Positions 20,851-31,580 of a DNA stretch of 64,000 nt are shown here, piece after piece. The translations under genes were made by a program, and so were the position numbers. The first letter of the stretch is position 1; every line of letters starts with the position of its first letter. The notes under the pieces were generated by a model that saw only the letters and a program-made list of their open reading frames with translations, was not told the origin of the DNA and ran no database searches. The DNA comes from Ptiloglossa arizonensis. Taxonomy: Eukaryota; Arthropoda; Insecta; Hymenoptera; Colletidae. The stretch is from positions 22,276,543-22,340,542 of the forward strand of contig NC_135048.1 of assembly GCF_051014685.1 (NCBI RefSeq). Reading direction: 5' to 3'.

Positions 20851-21879
20851 TGATCTAATTTATAATACTTATACCATAACGATTAGACGAGGAAACAATG
20901 TACGTTTCTGCGATAAATGCCACGTCAAGGTCACCTTGTAACAGATCATCGATCCATTTTCTTATCATTCGCGATATGGTATCAAAAAAAACCTGGTGTC
21001 GTAAAAAATTCAAAGTCACTTTGATATCTCGAAATATTTCAAATAAGTTATCAATTTCGTTGCTGCGATTATCATTGTTCACAATGGTCGACAATTAATT
21101 AGTAATATTGAAAGTCATAATCGTGCCGATAAATCCGATAAATAACAGGTTGTTTAAGGTGTGCGATTGTTGTGGATTCGTTCTGTGTACTGTACGGTTT
21201 ATCGGACAGCAATAATTCCCGGTGCAACACCTTGTATATGGCTGGGCAGCGATGCAAATAATCACGCTACGCTTTTACCATGTCTTATCGGTGCAACCGT
21301 GTTACGACAGGTGCGCGATGCACCCCACGTGAAAGGTCGATTTTTGTTGTGAATGGGCGCGGTCGCGATGCCACGCGATAACGGCGCGATGCCGAGGATA
21401 TGCTTAATTCCCGAGTGAACGTGACACCGTGTGTACCGATAAATCAGCATCGCCGATTTGCCCGGGGACATAGTCGTGGCGCAGAATTCGAATGAAAGCG
21501 CGATTAATTATCGAGAATGCAGCGCTGAGCGCGTCCACCGTACGGTTGACAGCGAAACTGAGGACGAGTACCGTGTTGGACTAGCGTGTTGATTAGCTAT
21601 TATAAGATACTCGAATAATACGATGCCGGAATAGTTAACAGAGAATACCGAAAGTTATCGAAATCTCGGTTAACTTGGTACCGAATTTTCGAAAGAGTAC
21701 TCGATCGATAAGAATAGTCTATAGTATCGAGTGGAAGCGAACATTGTCGTGAAAATGTAGTAAAGTAAGAAACAAAGTCTGATCGATGTAGAATTGTTTA
21801 GAATATAGTTAAATATTAGAATACGTCGGTGATTCGAGTATTCGATGAATATGATTTGAATACTATTCGAATACCTAGC
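20851..21879. other. Gene-free spacer
   Basis: Contains two related odd palindromes (listed separately) and a moderately CpG-rich part at 21290-21580. A 79-codon minus-strand frame across the palindromes is unrecognised. Confidence 0.45.
20925..21023. promoter_or_regulatory. Two related palindromes with nuclear-receptor-like half-sites
   Basis: CAAGGTCACCTTG (20926-20938) and CAAAGTCACTTTG (21011-21023) are both perfect inverted repeats about a central base. They differ by one substitution on each side that preserves the pairing. The first includes TCAAGGTCA, a perfect FTZ-F1/ERR-type site. Conserved symmetry despite change suggests a dyad-binding protein, a foldback end or shared ancestry. 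The function is unknown. Confidence 0.35.
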
Positions 21880-22225
21880 GAAGTATTCGAAGTTTATTCA
21901 GAGTATTCAAATTACTCGAAGTTTATTCAGTATTCAAATATTCGAGTTTATTCAGAGTAATTGAATGTACAAATATTCGAGTTTATTCAGAGTGTTTGAA
22001 TACTCAAATATTCGAGTTTATCCAGAGTATTTAAATACTCAAATATTCGAGTTTATCCAGAGTATTTGAATATTCAAATATTCGAGTTTATCCAGAGCAT
22101 TTGAATACTCAAATATTCGAGTTTATCCAGAGTATTTGAATACTCAAATATTCGAGTTTATCCAGAGTATTTGAATATTTAAATATTCGAAGTTTATTCA
22201 GAGTATTCGAATATTCGATTATTCT
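21880..22225. repeat. 35-bp TTCGA-core minisatellite
   Basis: About nine copies of a unit near CAAATATTCGAGTTTATCC plus AGAGTATTTGAATACT, spaced 35 bp (for example GTTTATCCAG at 22051 and 22086). Edge units use TATTCAGAG instead of TATCCAGAG. It shares the ATATTCGA core with seven other arrays. Confidence 0.93.
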
Positions 22226-23130
22226 ATTCTATATTATCGTACGCGTGAAAAGTTTTCCGGTCTCGCGAAAGCTTTACGCTCGATTCCGGATCGCCTTTGC
22301 GAATCCATAAATTTGTAAGGAACTACAATCACGGTAAATACAATGTAATGCTTATATCGGAAAACCAATATTGCTCGGTAAATACCAGAGCGAGATCACC
22401 GCCGATTGCGAACAACAAACAACGAGATTAAATCGTAAATAAGCCTGAAATCACGAATGGAACGTAAATGGAACTTTGTAAGTCGATCTCGGCTAGTAAA
22501 TAGAACACCGATGCTTCCTCGATAACCTTTTAATATTCTCGGCTTGCCCCTGGTTTGGTCGAGAATTACGCGATGATGATATCAATTGTTCAATCTTGTT
22601 GTTGTACGTGTTATCTTCTTCTTCGTTTTATCCGTTTCCAGGTACACTTTTAAATTCTGAGCAATCTCGATCAACATGGCTCGAGATTGCTGAGGTTAAA
22701 GCGATCTTGCCGTACAACCGCGAAGTGTTTTTGCATATCTCTACAAATTACGTAGCATTTTGCGCATCTTTGACGCGTATCTGAGATAACACTCCGGCAA
22801 TTGCATTCTTCGGTACTTTAGGTATATACTTCGCTACGTTATCGACCCGCGAGTACATTAATAAAGAAAATTTAAATTCTGCTACCGACCGGGTATCGCG
22901 TACATATTATACCTCCAAAGGTATACTCAACCCTCTCGTAGCAAAGTTAATTCCTTCCACATTGCAGCGAAACCTGTACCTGTGCGATGGATACGTTCGT
23001 GCTGTACGAGGGTCGGTAGAAACCAAATCGTGTTCAAAGGATATCGAGCGTTGCAATTTTTGCAATTTCGTTAGCTGATGAACTCAATCAACTACACACC
23101 TCCTTACTTCTATACACTTTCGACAGATAT
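22226..23130. other. Gene-free spacer with acceptor-like site and hairpin
   Basis: A pyrimidine-rich run ending TTTCCAG at about 22641 resembles a splice acceptor and is followed by 47 open codons to a stop at 22784, but the reading has no recognised match. A tight hairpin lies directly downstream (listed separately). Confidence 0.4.
22658..22693. other. Short hairpin, 13-bp stem and 10-nt loop
   Basis: TGAGCAATCTCGA (22658-22670) faces TCGAGATTGCTGA (22681-22693). Twelve of 13 positions pair, around the loop TCAACATGGC. It is too short for a typical pre-miRNA. It may be a relic of a foldback or a chance structure. Confidence 0.5.
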
Positions 23131-23412
23131 ACCAATCTTTCAGGTATAGGTATACCAATCTAGACATACACCAACCTTACAGGTATAGGTATACCAACTT
23201 AGATATACACCAACCTTATAGATATAGGTATACCAACCTAGATATACACCAACCTTATAGATATAGGTATACCAACTTAGATATACACCAACCTTATAGA
23301 TATAGGTATACCAACCTAGATATACACCAACCTTATAGATATAGGTATACCAACTTAGATATACACCAACTTTATAGATATAGGTATACCAACCTAGATA
23401 TACACCAACCCT
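23131..23412. repeat. 39-bp minisatellite with GGTATACC palindrome
   Basis: About seven units spaced 39 bp (GATATAGGTATACCAAC at 23221 and 23260). They share ACACCAACCTTATAGAT and alternate between AACCTAG and AACTTAG variants, hinting at a 78-bp dimeric order. Every unit has the palindrome GGTATACC. Confidence 0.93.
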
Positions 23413-24488
23413 TTGACTTTCTTTTATTTCTTCCGAGCGTATCGCGAACCGAATTGTACGTGTCCGCTGCTAACTGCGGAGCTGAACTCGTTGCACACGG
23501 TCACTGGGGGAGCCGAGATCCTGTTTTCCGTGTACCAACAGGTCGTATCCTCTCTTTCGACACGAATACGCAGCGATGATACGGTGAAAGAAAAAGAAAA
23601 AATCACCACACACCGCTGCATCGTACCGTATCACTGGATGATACACAACGGTGATACATCACCAGGATACGCAACAAACGGATACCCAGGTTTAGAGTAT
23701 CCATAGTGGCTAGAGAGTAACGAGCAAAAGCCAGAGTTGGAATTCGAGAGTTCGTGACAGTTTACACGTCCGAGTTGTAATTCAATGTGCAGTACCGATC
23801 CGTGCATTGGTCTTTAAATATCGTACCGTTGGCCTACAAAAAGCAGATCCATCCTGTTCAACCGTACAGTTGGGCCAATCGTTTCCACAGTGGTGGAACG
23901 TCGATACAATTCTTTATGTCTCCCCCTCAGGTGCGCCGGCGCGACATCCCCATAAAATCCGTCCATTTCGTGCGTGGCAAACCTTACCCGGAGTCAGCGA
24001 TGAATCTTCGTAGTCGGCTACATACCCGCCAATAACAGTCAGCTCTCCCCATCGAAAGCATCTCGAATCCTTCGGTAATCCGATTCCCGATACACAAATT
24101 ATGCACTTTACTACCCTAGAAATTCGTTTCGCCGCTTCTGTCGCTAAAAAGACGCTCCGCGAGTTCAACGGAGAGATAGTCGATCGGAGGGATATCACGG
24201 TGGATCCCTATGTGGAAGTTGGAGTCCCGATGCTTCGCACCGTGACAATTTATGGTCGACGTAAAACCCATAGGTCGACCAGATACGCTCGAAAGGCAAG
24301 ATCCTTCCTCGGTTTTTCACGATCACCGGTGTGTGTAATTGCGCGATACGGAGACCACGCGGACGCGATCTTTGTTTTTTTTTTTTAATAAGAATTTTTC
24401 ACTGTGAGATTCGAGCGCAGCTTTCGGACGCGAAAGATCGAAACTCCGTGAAACGTATTCGGTGTTGTTCAATAAATACTACGGTGTG
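23413..24488. other. CpG-rich gene-free stretch
   Basis: Moderately GC-rich; overlapping frames under 100 codons on both strands, none recognised. A T-run lies at about 24373-24386. Confidence 0.4.
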
Positions 24489-25165
24489 ATATTACGAGCG
24501 ATAGTGTGTATCGATACGAAACAATGCGACTGTATTGTAATATTAGGTTGTTCGAGAAGTCATTTTGTTTGTTTTTGATGAAAATGAAACACGATTTTTT
24601 TAGAGTGTGTAAACATTCTATTAAATTATATACTTTTCATTTTGCAAAACGAAATGACTTTCCGAACAACACAATAATATACATTTGGTCGTAAGTATCA
24701 GTTGGAAGCAATATGTCTGCATTGGTGTAATATATATTCGGTCGTGTGTATCAATTGATATCAATATGATCGTAGTGTGGTAATATACACTCAGTCGTGT
24801 GTATCAATTGAAAACAATATGACTGTATCGATGTAATATATATTTAGTCGTGTGTATCAATTGAAAATAATATGTCTGCATTGATGTAATATATATTCGG
24901 TTGTGTGTACAAATTGATAGCAATATGATCGTAGTGTAGTAATATACACTCAGTCGTGTGTATCAATTGGAAACAATGCGACGGTATTGTAGTAATATAC
25001 ATTTGGTCGTATCAATTGAAAACAATGCGACTGTATTTTAGTAATACACATTCGGTCGTGTATATCAATCGAAAGCAATGAGATCACAGTGTAGTGATAC
25101 AGATTCAATCGTGTGTATCGATTGAAAATAATGTGACAGCAGTGTATCGTGGATCGTGTATATAT
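24489..25165. repeat. 53-bp minisatellite interrupted by a MITE
   Basis: GTCGTGTGTATCAATTG or variants recur with GTCGT at 24688, 24741, 24794, 24847, 24900, 24953 and 25006, exactly 53 bp apart. Units share AATATACATTYGG and AACAATATGACTG. An upstream unit (anchor ATAGTGTGTA at 24501) is separated from the next by 187 bp, which equals 53 plus the 134 bp contributed by the MITE and its duplicated TA. Confidence 0.95.
24543..24674 (+). mobile_element. Mariner-type MITE, copy 2 (132 bp)
   Basis: The left end reads TTAGGTTGTTCGAGAAGTCA and the right end, reverse-complemented, TTGTGTTGTTCGGAAAGTCA. TA flanks both sides (24541-24542 and 24675-24676). The interior shares GAAAATGAAACACGATTTTT and TAAATTATATACTTTTCATT with copy 1 in opposite orientation. 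It is non-coding. It sits inside one unit of the 53-bp minisatellite. Confidence 0.92.
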
Positions 25166-27399
25166 GGATCAGTATATATCAACCAGAAACGGAAAGTTTT
25201 TATTCGGATAAAAATTTCAAACGGTGAACAAACGATAAACAATTTTTTATCCAATAATCGTTGAATGAAAATCACAATTTCAACGAAACATCAAAAACAT
25301 CACATTCAAAACCGTTCAATCGAATTTGTCCCTCATCTACGACATCGGGTAACATAAAATACCGAACAAAGAGTATTTTTGTTTATTATTAGAAAATCTA
25401 TGTTTCGATCGAGATCTATCAAAGCGATTTATCATTTCGTTCTCTGCAATTAATTTGATCGATTCGATACCAGTTAAATAAAAATTCAGAATGCAGCGAA
25501 ACATCTTTGCCGAATACATTCATCCGATGCTGTATACAGATACGAAACGACGCGACATCTGCCGGCTGTAGGAGCATGCGCGGTGACGTGGAGCGATCGA
25601 GTCGGTGAGTGGTGGGGGTAAGTGCTCGGTAGCCCCGAGCGGCCAATTGATATTGTCCCGACTCTAATTCCACGTTTAACCATGGCACGTCACGGTCTCG
25701 TCCAAAGCGAAGCGGAAGGTGCAAACGGTTCGTCGATTTTCCGCCTTGTCGGTGACAGGATACGTTCCAGACGAGCCGATAGCCGTGAAGCAAACTAAGC
25801 GACAGTACTTACGACGCGGTTCTATCGCACGGATGGTTATCGTCGAAGAAGGGATCTCTCTCGCTTTACACTGTCCAATAGGAATTTACGCGTACCCTAA
25901 TTGATCGAGAACGCGAATCGGTAGGAACGTGGGCCGTATCGAATCATTTGTACCGGATCACGGGAGCCGCCACGTTTAACGACGAGGATCGCGATAAAAC
26001 GGATTTCGTTTGCTTGGATTTACATCGATCGTAAAGCTAGCGGTGAAAAATCGTTGGACGTTAACCGCGGGGAAATTTACAGCGAGCTTCTCGATTTCCA
26101 CGACGAGGGGGACACGTAGGATTGGTGGTAGTCGGCACGCGAAGCGGGACGGCGCGGAGGAGGTCGCGCGATCGACGACGATTCCGTTCTATCGGCACAA
26201 AGTAGCGTTTAAACGTTCAACGGTGCATAAACCTAAATCGTTCGAGTTGTATCAGAAATCGCGGCACCGCTTCTTATGTTTCTCCGCTGAACCGGAAGGA
26301 GGTTTGTCTCTGCGCCCGTTTATTCCGCATCTCGATGCCCCTTTTGTGTTTGCTCAGCCACGCCTGAGAATCGGGACCGTCCGCGAGGAACGAGTAGATC
26401 TACTCTAATCCGTTCGTTTCCATAAGCATAGCACGCGATACGCTCGATGTTATTGGCCGTATCATCCATTGGCGTCGGTTCTCGCTCGCTTTACGATAGG
26501 GACCGGTGACTTGTCTCGTCGAACTTGTCTCTATTCGAATATTCGAACACTTTCGCGACACGAACATTACGGAATCGCGATACGAGTACTCGATTGTTCG
26601 AACAGTTCGCACCGATGGGTATATCGATCTTCGATGCAATCGAACCAGCGAACAGCGCTACGGAATAAAGTTCCCGAAGGTCGATCGTTTCTTTTCGTCG
26701 AACGTTGATCAAGTTTAATACTCCAATATTTCAATAGCGATACCGGAACACTCGAATCGTTCCAAGTTCGTTTGTTCCATTCGAATGCAAATGAAACGTT
26801 AGAACGTTAAATCATTCGAACAGCCCCAGGGATTTCCTGACATTATGCAAAAACCGAGCCACTCTGGCAACCATTCTCATTAATTAGCGGACGTCGAGTT
26901 AATTGGACCGGTAAATTCCGCAGCGGGTAAACATTTTCCAGAGTTTTCTGCGTCGAAGTGTTTCCAACAGCTTTCGTTCCGCATCTTGTAGTCCCTGTTT
27001 ACTGGATGCAACGTTCCCACGAATCCTACGATTCAGTCGATCTTCATTGGGCGAAAAAAAGGGGGTAAAATGGTAGGAGAGGACGTCGATGAATCACCCG
27101 GGAGAAGAATCGACGAAGTAACAGACTGGCGGATAAACAAAAACGAGAATCGGTGTACACCAATACCGAGAGAGAGGACGACGATCTGATAAGGAATTGG
27201 CGAATTTTTGGCAACGAAACTTGGAAAACCGATCAACACCAGAATCGATGTGTCGGTCGGAGAAACAGTTTACCGGTTAACAAGTTTGGAAACCGGTTTG
27301 CTCGATGACAACTTAGATCCACTTCCGATAAGATGAATATTCGAGAGCCGATTCCAAAGTGTTAAATACTCTGTAAAGTTTGAATTGTTGCACCGATGC
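25166..27399. other. Gene-free stretch, CpG-rich at 25540-26430
   Basis: Contains several unrecognised frames of 120-132 codons on either strand in the GC-rich part (25419-25793 minus, 26010-26408 plus), all lacking a convincing ATG context or motif. A solitary TATTCGAATATTCGAACA at 26531-26548 is an unamplified relative of the TTCGA arrays. Confidence 0.4.
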
Positions 27400-28170
27400 G
27401 AGGGAGATTTCAATTCTCATCGTTGGAGGCTTCAGCGTTCGCCCCGCTGGAGGCTTCGACGATTCTTGGCTGGAGATTTCAATGCTCCTAGCTGGAGATT
27501 TCAACGCTGCTCGCTGGAGACTTCAACGTTCTCCTCGCGGAAAATTTCAACGCTCCTTCCAGGAGACTTCGATGCTCTCCGCTGGAGATTTCAACGTTCC
27601 TCGTTGAAGACTTCGCTGGTGGTTTCAATGCTCCTTTCTGGAGATTTCAATGCTACCTACCCTCCTGGAGATTTCGACGTTACTCACTGCAGTATTTCAA
27701 CGCTCCTTTCTAGATATTTCAATGCTTTTCTGGAGATTTCAACGCTTCTTTTCAGAGATTTCAACGCTTCTTTCTGGAGATTTCAATGCTTCTTTCCGGA
27801 GAATTCAATGCTTCTTTCTGGAGATTTTAATGCTTCTTTCTGGAGATTTCAATGCTTCTTACTGGAGATTTTAATGCTTCTTTCCGGAGATTTCAATGCT
27901 TCTTTCCAGAGAATTCAATGCTTCTTTCTGGAGATTTCAACGCTTCTCTCCGGAGATTTCAATGCTCCTAGTCGGAGATTTCAACGCTTCTTTCCAGAGA
28001 TTTCAATGCTCCTACTCGGAGATTTCAACGCTTCTTCCCGGAGATTTCAATGCTCCTACTCGGAGATTCCAACGCTTTTCCCCGGAGATTTCAATGCTCC
28101 TAGACGGAGATTTCAACGCTGCTCGCTGCGCAGCACTCCGAACCTTCCCTGTCGGAGATTTCAACGCCTC
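27400..28170. repeat. 22-bp minisatellite, about 30 copies
   Basis: Units near GGAGATTTCAAYGCTYCT plus a variable 4-bp tail run head to tail with a mostly 22-bp period. Because 22 is not a multiple of three, each frame passes through three phases every 66 bp and yields the same three peptides (GDFNAS, WRFQCF, LEISML) in rotation. Frames of up to 291 codons exist here only for that reason. Edge units are diverged (GCTGGAGAC, GTTGAAGAC). Confidence 0.95.
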
Positions 28171-28599
28171 TCGCGTCGAGGACCGCGACGCCAATGGTGG
28201 CGGAATGACTCAACGCGCTGCAAGTCGATTTCGATCGTTAATAGGAACCGTTCGCAATAAGAATAGTGGTAGTAGTAGTAATAACAACAATAACAGCGAC
28301 GGTAATGGAAGACTATAACCGGTACGGTAACGACGACACAACGGTGTCCCATTGTACGCGCCTCTGTCCCGATACCAGGCATGAACTGGCCCGAACAATC
28401 GGAAGAAACACGAGGTGGAATCGATAGCGGCGGCCACGGTGGTCACACTTTGCTGCCTCGGGTTGTAGCGGGCACCCGGGGCATTCCTATTCACCGTGTA
28501 CTTTTCTTTTCCTAGCGTCTGCTCTTTTTATACCGCCGCTCGACTTAGGTCACCCAAGGAGCTATGGCCGCCCATCCGTTAATACCGGAGGCGCGTACA
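28171..28599. other. GC-rich spacer with trinucleotide run
   Basis: CpG-rich sequence between two arrays. It includes a microsatellite of GTA/GTG and AAC/AAT triplets at about 28264-28299. Confidence 0.45.
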
Positions 28600-29340
28600 C
28601 CGAGGAAAGAAAGTATCGAACCAAATCGATTCGAGCGAATCACGAGGATGGTGATTCAATTTTTCGGTATGCAAATTTTACTCAATTGTACGAATAATCA
28701 AGGAACAACTGTAAATAATATCTAACGTAAGAAAATTTGGAGCAATTAATTTCAGATCGATAACGAAGAATGAAATCAATCGGAGTGAACCACGAGAATG
28801 TTTTAATTTTTCGGTATGCAAATTTTACTCAATTGTACGAATAATCAAGGAACAATTGTAAATAATATCTAAACCAAGAAAATTTGTAGTAATTAATTTA
28901 ACAACGACAACGAAGAACGAAATCAATCGGAGCGAACCACGAGAATGTTTTAATTTTTCGGTATGTAAATTTTATTCAATTATTCGAATAATCAAGAAAC
29001 AATTGTAAATGATATCTAACGCAAGAAAATTTGGAGCAATTAATTTAAGATCGATAACGAAGAATGAAATCAATAGTAGCGAATCATGAGAATGGTGATT
29101 GAATTTTTCGGTATGTAAATTTTACTCAATTGTCCGAATAATCAAGGAACAATTGTAAATGATATCTAACGCAAGAAAATTTGGACCAATTAATTTAAAA
29201 CTAATAGCGAAGAACAAAATCAATAGAAGTGAATCACGAGGATGGTTTAACTTCTCGGTATGCAAATTTTATACAATTGTCCGAATAATTAGGGACAATT
29301 GAACAACTATAGACGGTATTTAGCGCAAGAAGAACTGTAG
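28600..29340. repeat. 147-bp tandem repeat B, 5 copies
   Basis: CGGTATGYAAATTTTA recurs at 28665, 28812, 28959, 29109 and 29256: spacings of 147, 147, 150 and 147 bp. Units share AACGAAGAATGAAATCAAT, CACGAGAATG, GAATAATCAAGGAACAATTG and GCAAGAAAATTTGGA. I find no evident similarity to the 147-bp array at 19640-20850. Confidence 0.95.
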
Positions 29341-30055
29341 ATTCAGACCCCCCGATTAGTTTGTTCAATTAAACGCGACACAGAAGCGACGACCTAAGCG
29401 ATGGTTCATCGGATGCACTTTACGTTGCTCGTGTGTAATGCGGCTCTTGCGCGGACGTATTTATTTCAATTAAAATAAGAAAAGTGGGGGAAAAAAATGG
29501 TTCCCAGTATCGCGAAATTATCCGACTTTCCCCTACACGGCGCGAGCATGCCTAACATGATTCGAACTTCCAGGTTCGAACATACCGACTCCGTCGGCGG
29601 ATTATGCAATCCGGCGAATACATTTAGCAACGAATTAGATTTCTTTGGCGGATCTCTTACCTTCTCGAGGCCTAATATGCGTAGAATCGGTGCCACGGAT
29701 TCAACTGCGGAGCTGTAGCCACAGAATCAACGATGTCGTTAAAGAAATATCTTTGTAACGTTTATTGCCTTTACGTAAACCAGAGCATCATTTCCGTTTC
29801 CTGAAATAAAATTTAATAAAATACACACGTGAACCACTCGGGCTATGGAATTCTCCGTTCGTGAGCAATTCAATATAATCGTCTCCAAATTTTCCACATT
29901 GATAACACACATTGATAACACACATTGATACACACACATTTTTTTTTATTCGAAATATTTGCGTTTGAATCGTTACCTCGCGACGACTACATTTTGACAT
30001 TCGTTGATCCTTAAATATAGTTTCCTTTCTTTTCGAAAATTGCAAGTATAATTGA
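29341..30055. other. Gene-free spacer with short CA/TGATA repeat
   Basis: Holds four copies of a 13-bp ACATTGATAACAC-like repeat at 29895-29938. GGTTCGAA at 29573 looks like a tRNA T-loop but no cloverleaf surrounds it. Confidence 0.45.
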
Positions 30056-30057
30056 AA

Positions 30058-30387
30058 AATATTATTTTATTCGTTGGAATAAACAGACATTGGCTAGGAA
30101 ATAGGTTAAAATGAAATTGTAAAATATAAAGAATTATATAGCGAACAAATTCCTTTTTCTACGATGTTTATTTAAAATGGGGACGTAGGAAAGTTAATCG
30201 TGTTTCGAATCTACAAGAACAGAAATATTTTTTTATTCGTTGCAATAAACAAACATTGGCTAGGAAGTAGGTTAAAATGAAATTGTAAAATATAAAGAAT
30301 TATATAGCGAACAAATTCCTTTTTCTACGATGTTTATTTAAAACGGGGGCGTAGGAAAGTTAATCGTGTTTCGAATCTACAAGAAAG
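30058..30387. repeat. 165-bp tandem duplication, nearly identical
   Basis: ACATTGGCTAGG at 30088 and 30253 marks two copies 165 bp apart. The segment TTAAAATGAAATTGTAAAAT and the following 80 bp are almost unchanged between copies (one visible difference is AAATGGGGACG against AAACGGGGGCG). High identity suggests a young event or gene conversion. Confidence 0.93.
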
Positions 30388-31189
30388 TTTCGTTTCCATT
30401 TTACGGGGAGCATTGTGTTTCAACGATATTTCCACGAATAATAATTCCGTTCGATTGCTCATAAGCAATGGTCGATATCTCGCGCACGGCCTTGTTCGCT
30501 ACTCTCTAAACGCTATTTTACAGCACGGTACGACGTGTTGGAAATTTGTAGTAACGTTTCAAGTAATAGCGTCGACCGATTCTAATCGAGAAATGGTAGA
30601 CGCGCGCTTGATGTATAGGCTAGTAACACCTGGATGTGTCGAATGGATAAGGTCAACGATAAGACGGTTGCAGGATCGTATTGAAACGCAGGGTGGTCAT
30701 TTTCTGCTCCTTTTACGCAAAATCGACGATCATGTGTTACTAAAACAAAAAAAAAAAAACAGAAGAAAGAAAATAGCGTTGAAGCAGAACGAAGTCGACT
30801 GCACATCGACGTTCGTAAATCGGTTATAATTTTCTCGGGCGATTTTATTACCTCGTTTTGTTATGTTTGCCCGATTTGAGTCGTTGCTTTATTGTAAAAT
30901 TTACAACGTGCAATCTGTAAGTTCATACGCGAGGGTAAATTTCTAAGACAAATGTGCTTCGAAGCAAACTTCCGAAGAACATTGCACAAAGATTGAAACT
31001 ATCATCGGGATTATTTATGGAATATTTATATAATATTCGAGTATAGGAATATTAAACTAGTTTAAACGAAAATGAAGATTAAAAAGAACGAGTAACTTAA
31101 AGAACTTGATCTATTATATAATCCATATCGTTCTACTCGAATGCTACGAATACCTAGACACTTGATCGTAACATGTAACATTCGAACAG
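30388..31189. other. Gene-free spacer
   Basis: A plus-strand open frame of 138 codons (30413-30829) starts only at a TTG, has its first ATG late, and ends in a lysine run encoded by poly(A). I do not take it as a gene. No other feature. Confidence 0.4.
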
Positions 31190-31580
31190 TATTCGAATAG
31201 TATTCGAGTTATTATTCGCAGAATATTTGAATCACCGAAGTATTCGACCATTCGAATACAGAATTCGAGCATTCGAATACAGAATTCGATCATTCGAATA
31301 CAGAATTCGATCATTCGAATACAGAACTCGACCATTCGAATACAGAACTCGACCATTCGAATACAGAATTCGACCATTAGAATACAAAATTCGACCATTC
31401 GAGTACAGAATTCGACCATTCGAATACAGAATTCGACCATTCGAATATAGAATTCGATCATTCGAATACAGAATTCGACCATTCGAATATAGAATTCGAT
31501 CATTCGAATACAGAATTCGACCATTAGAACACAAAATTCGACCATTCGAATACAGAATTCGACTTCACAGAATACTGTAA
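31190..31580. repeat. 21-bp TTCGA-core minisatellite, about 16 copies
   Basis: Units of exactly 21 bp, AATTCGACCATTCGAATAC plus AG, with YC/TC and C/T variants (AGAATTCGATCATTCG, AATATAG). The 7-codon period keeps one plus frame (RPFEYRI repeated) and two minus frames (RMVEFCI and SNGRILY repeated) open at once, which argues against coding. Irregular TTCGAATAG units border it from 31190. Confidence 0.95.

Noticed and set aside
29573..29580. GGTTCGAA resembling a tRNA T-loop
   Set aside because: No acceptor, D or anticodon stems can be built around it; it is part of a small TTCGAAC/GTTCGAA inverted repeat.
30413..30829. 138-codon plus-strand frame
   Set aside because: No ATG until late, ends in poly(A)-encoded lysines, no family match.
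31144..31580. Heptapeptide-repeat proteins in three frames
   Set aside because: They are products of the 21-bp unit length, not independent evidence for a protein.
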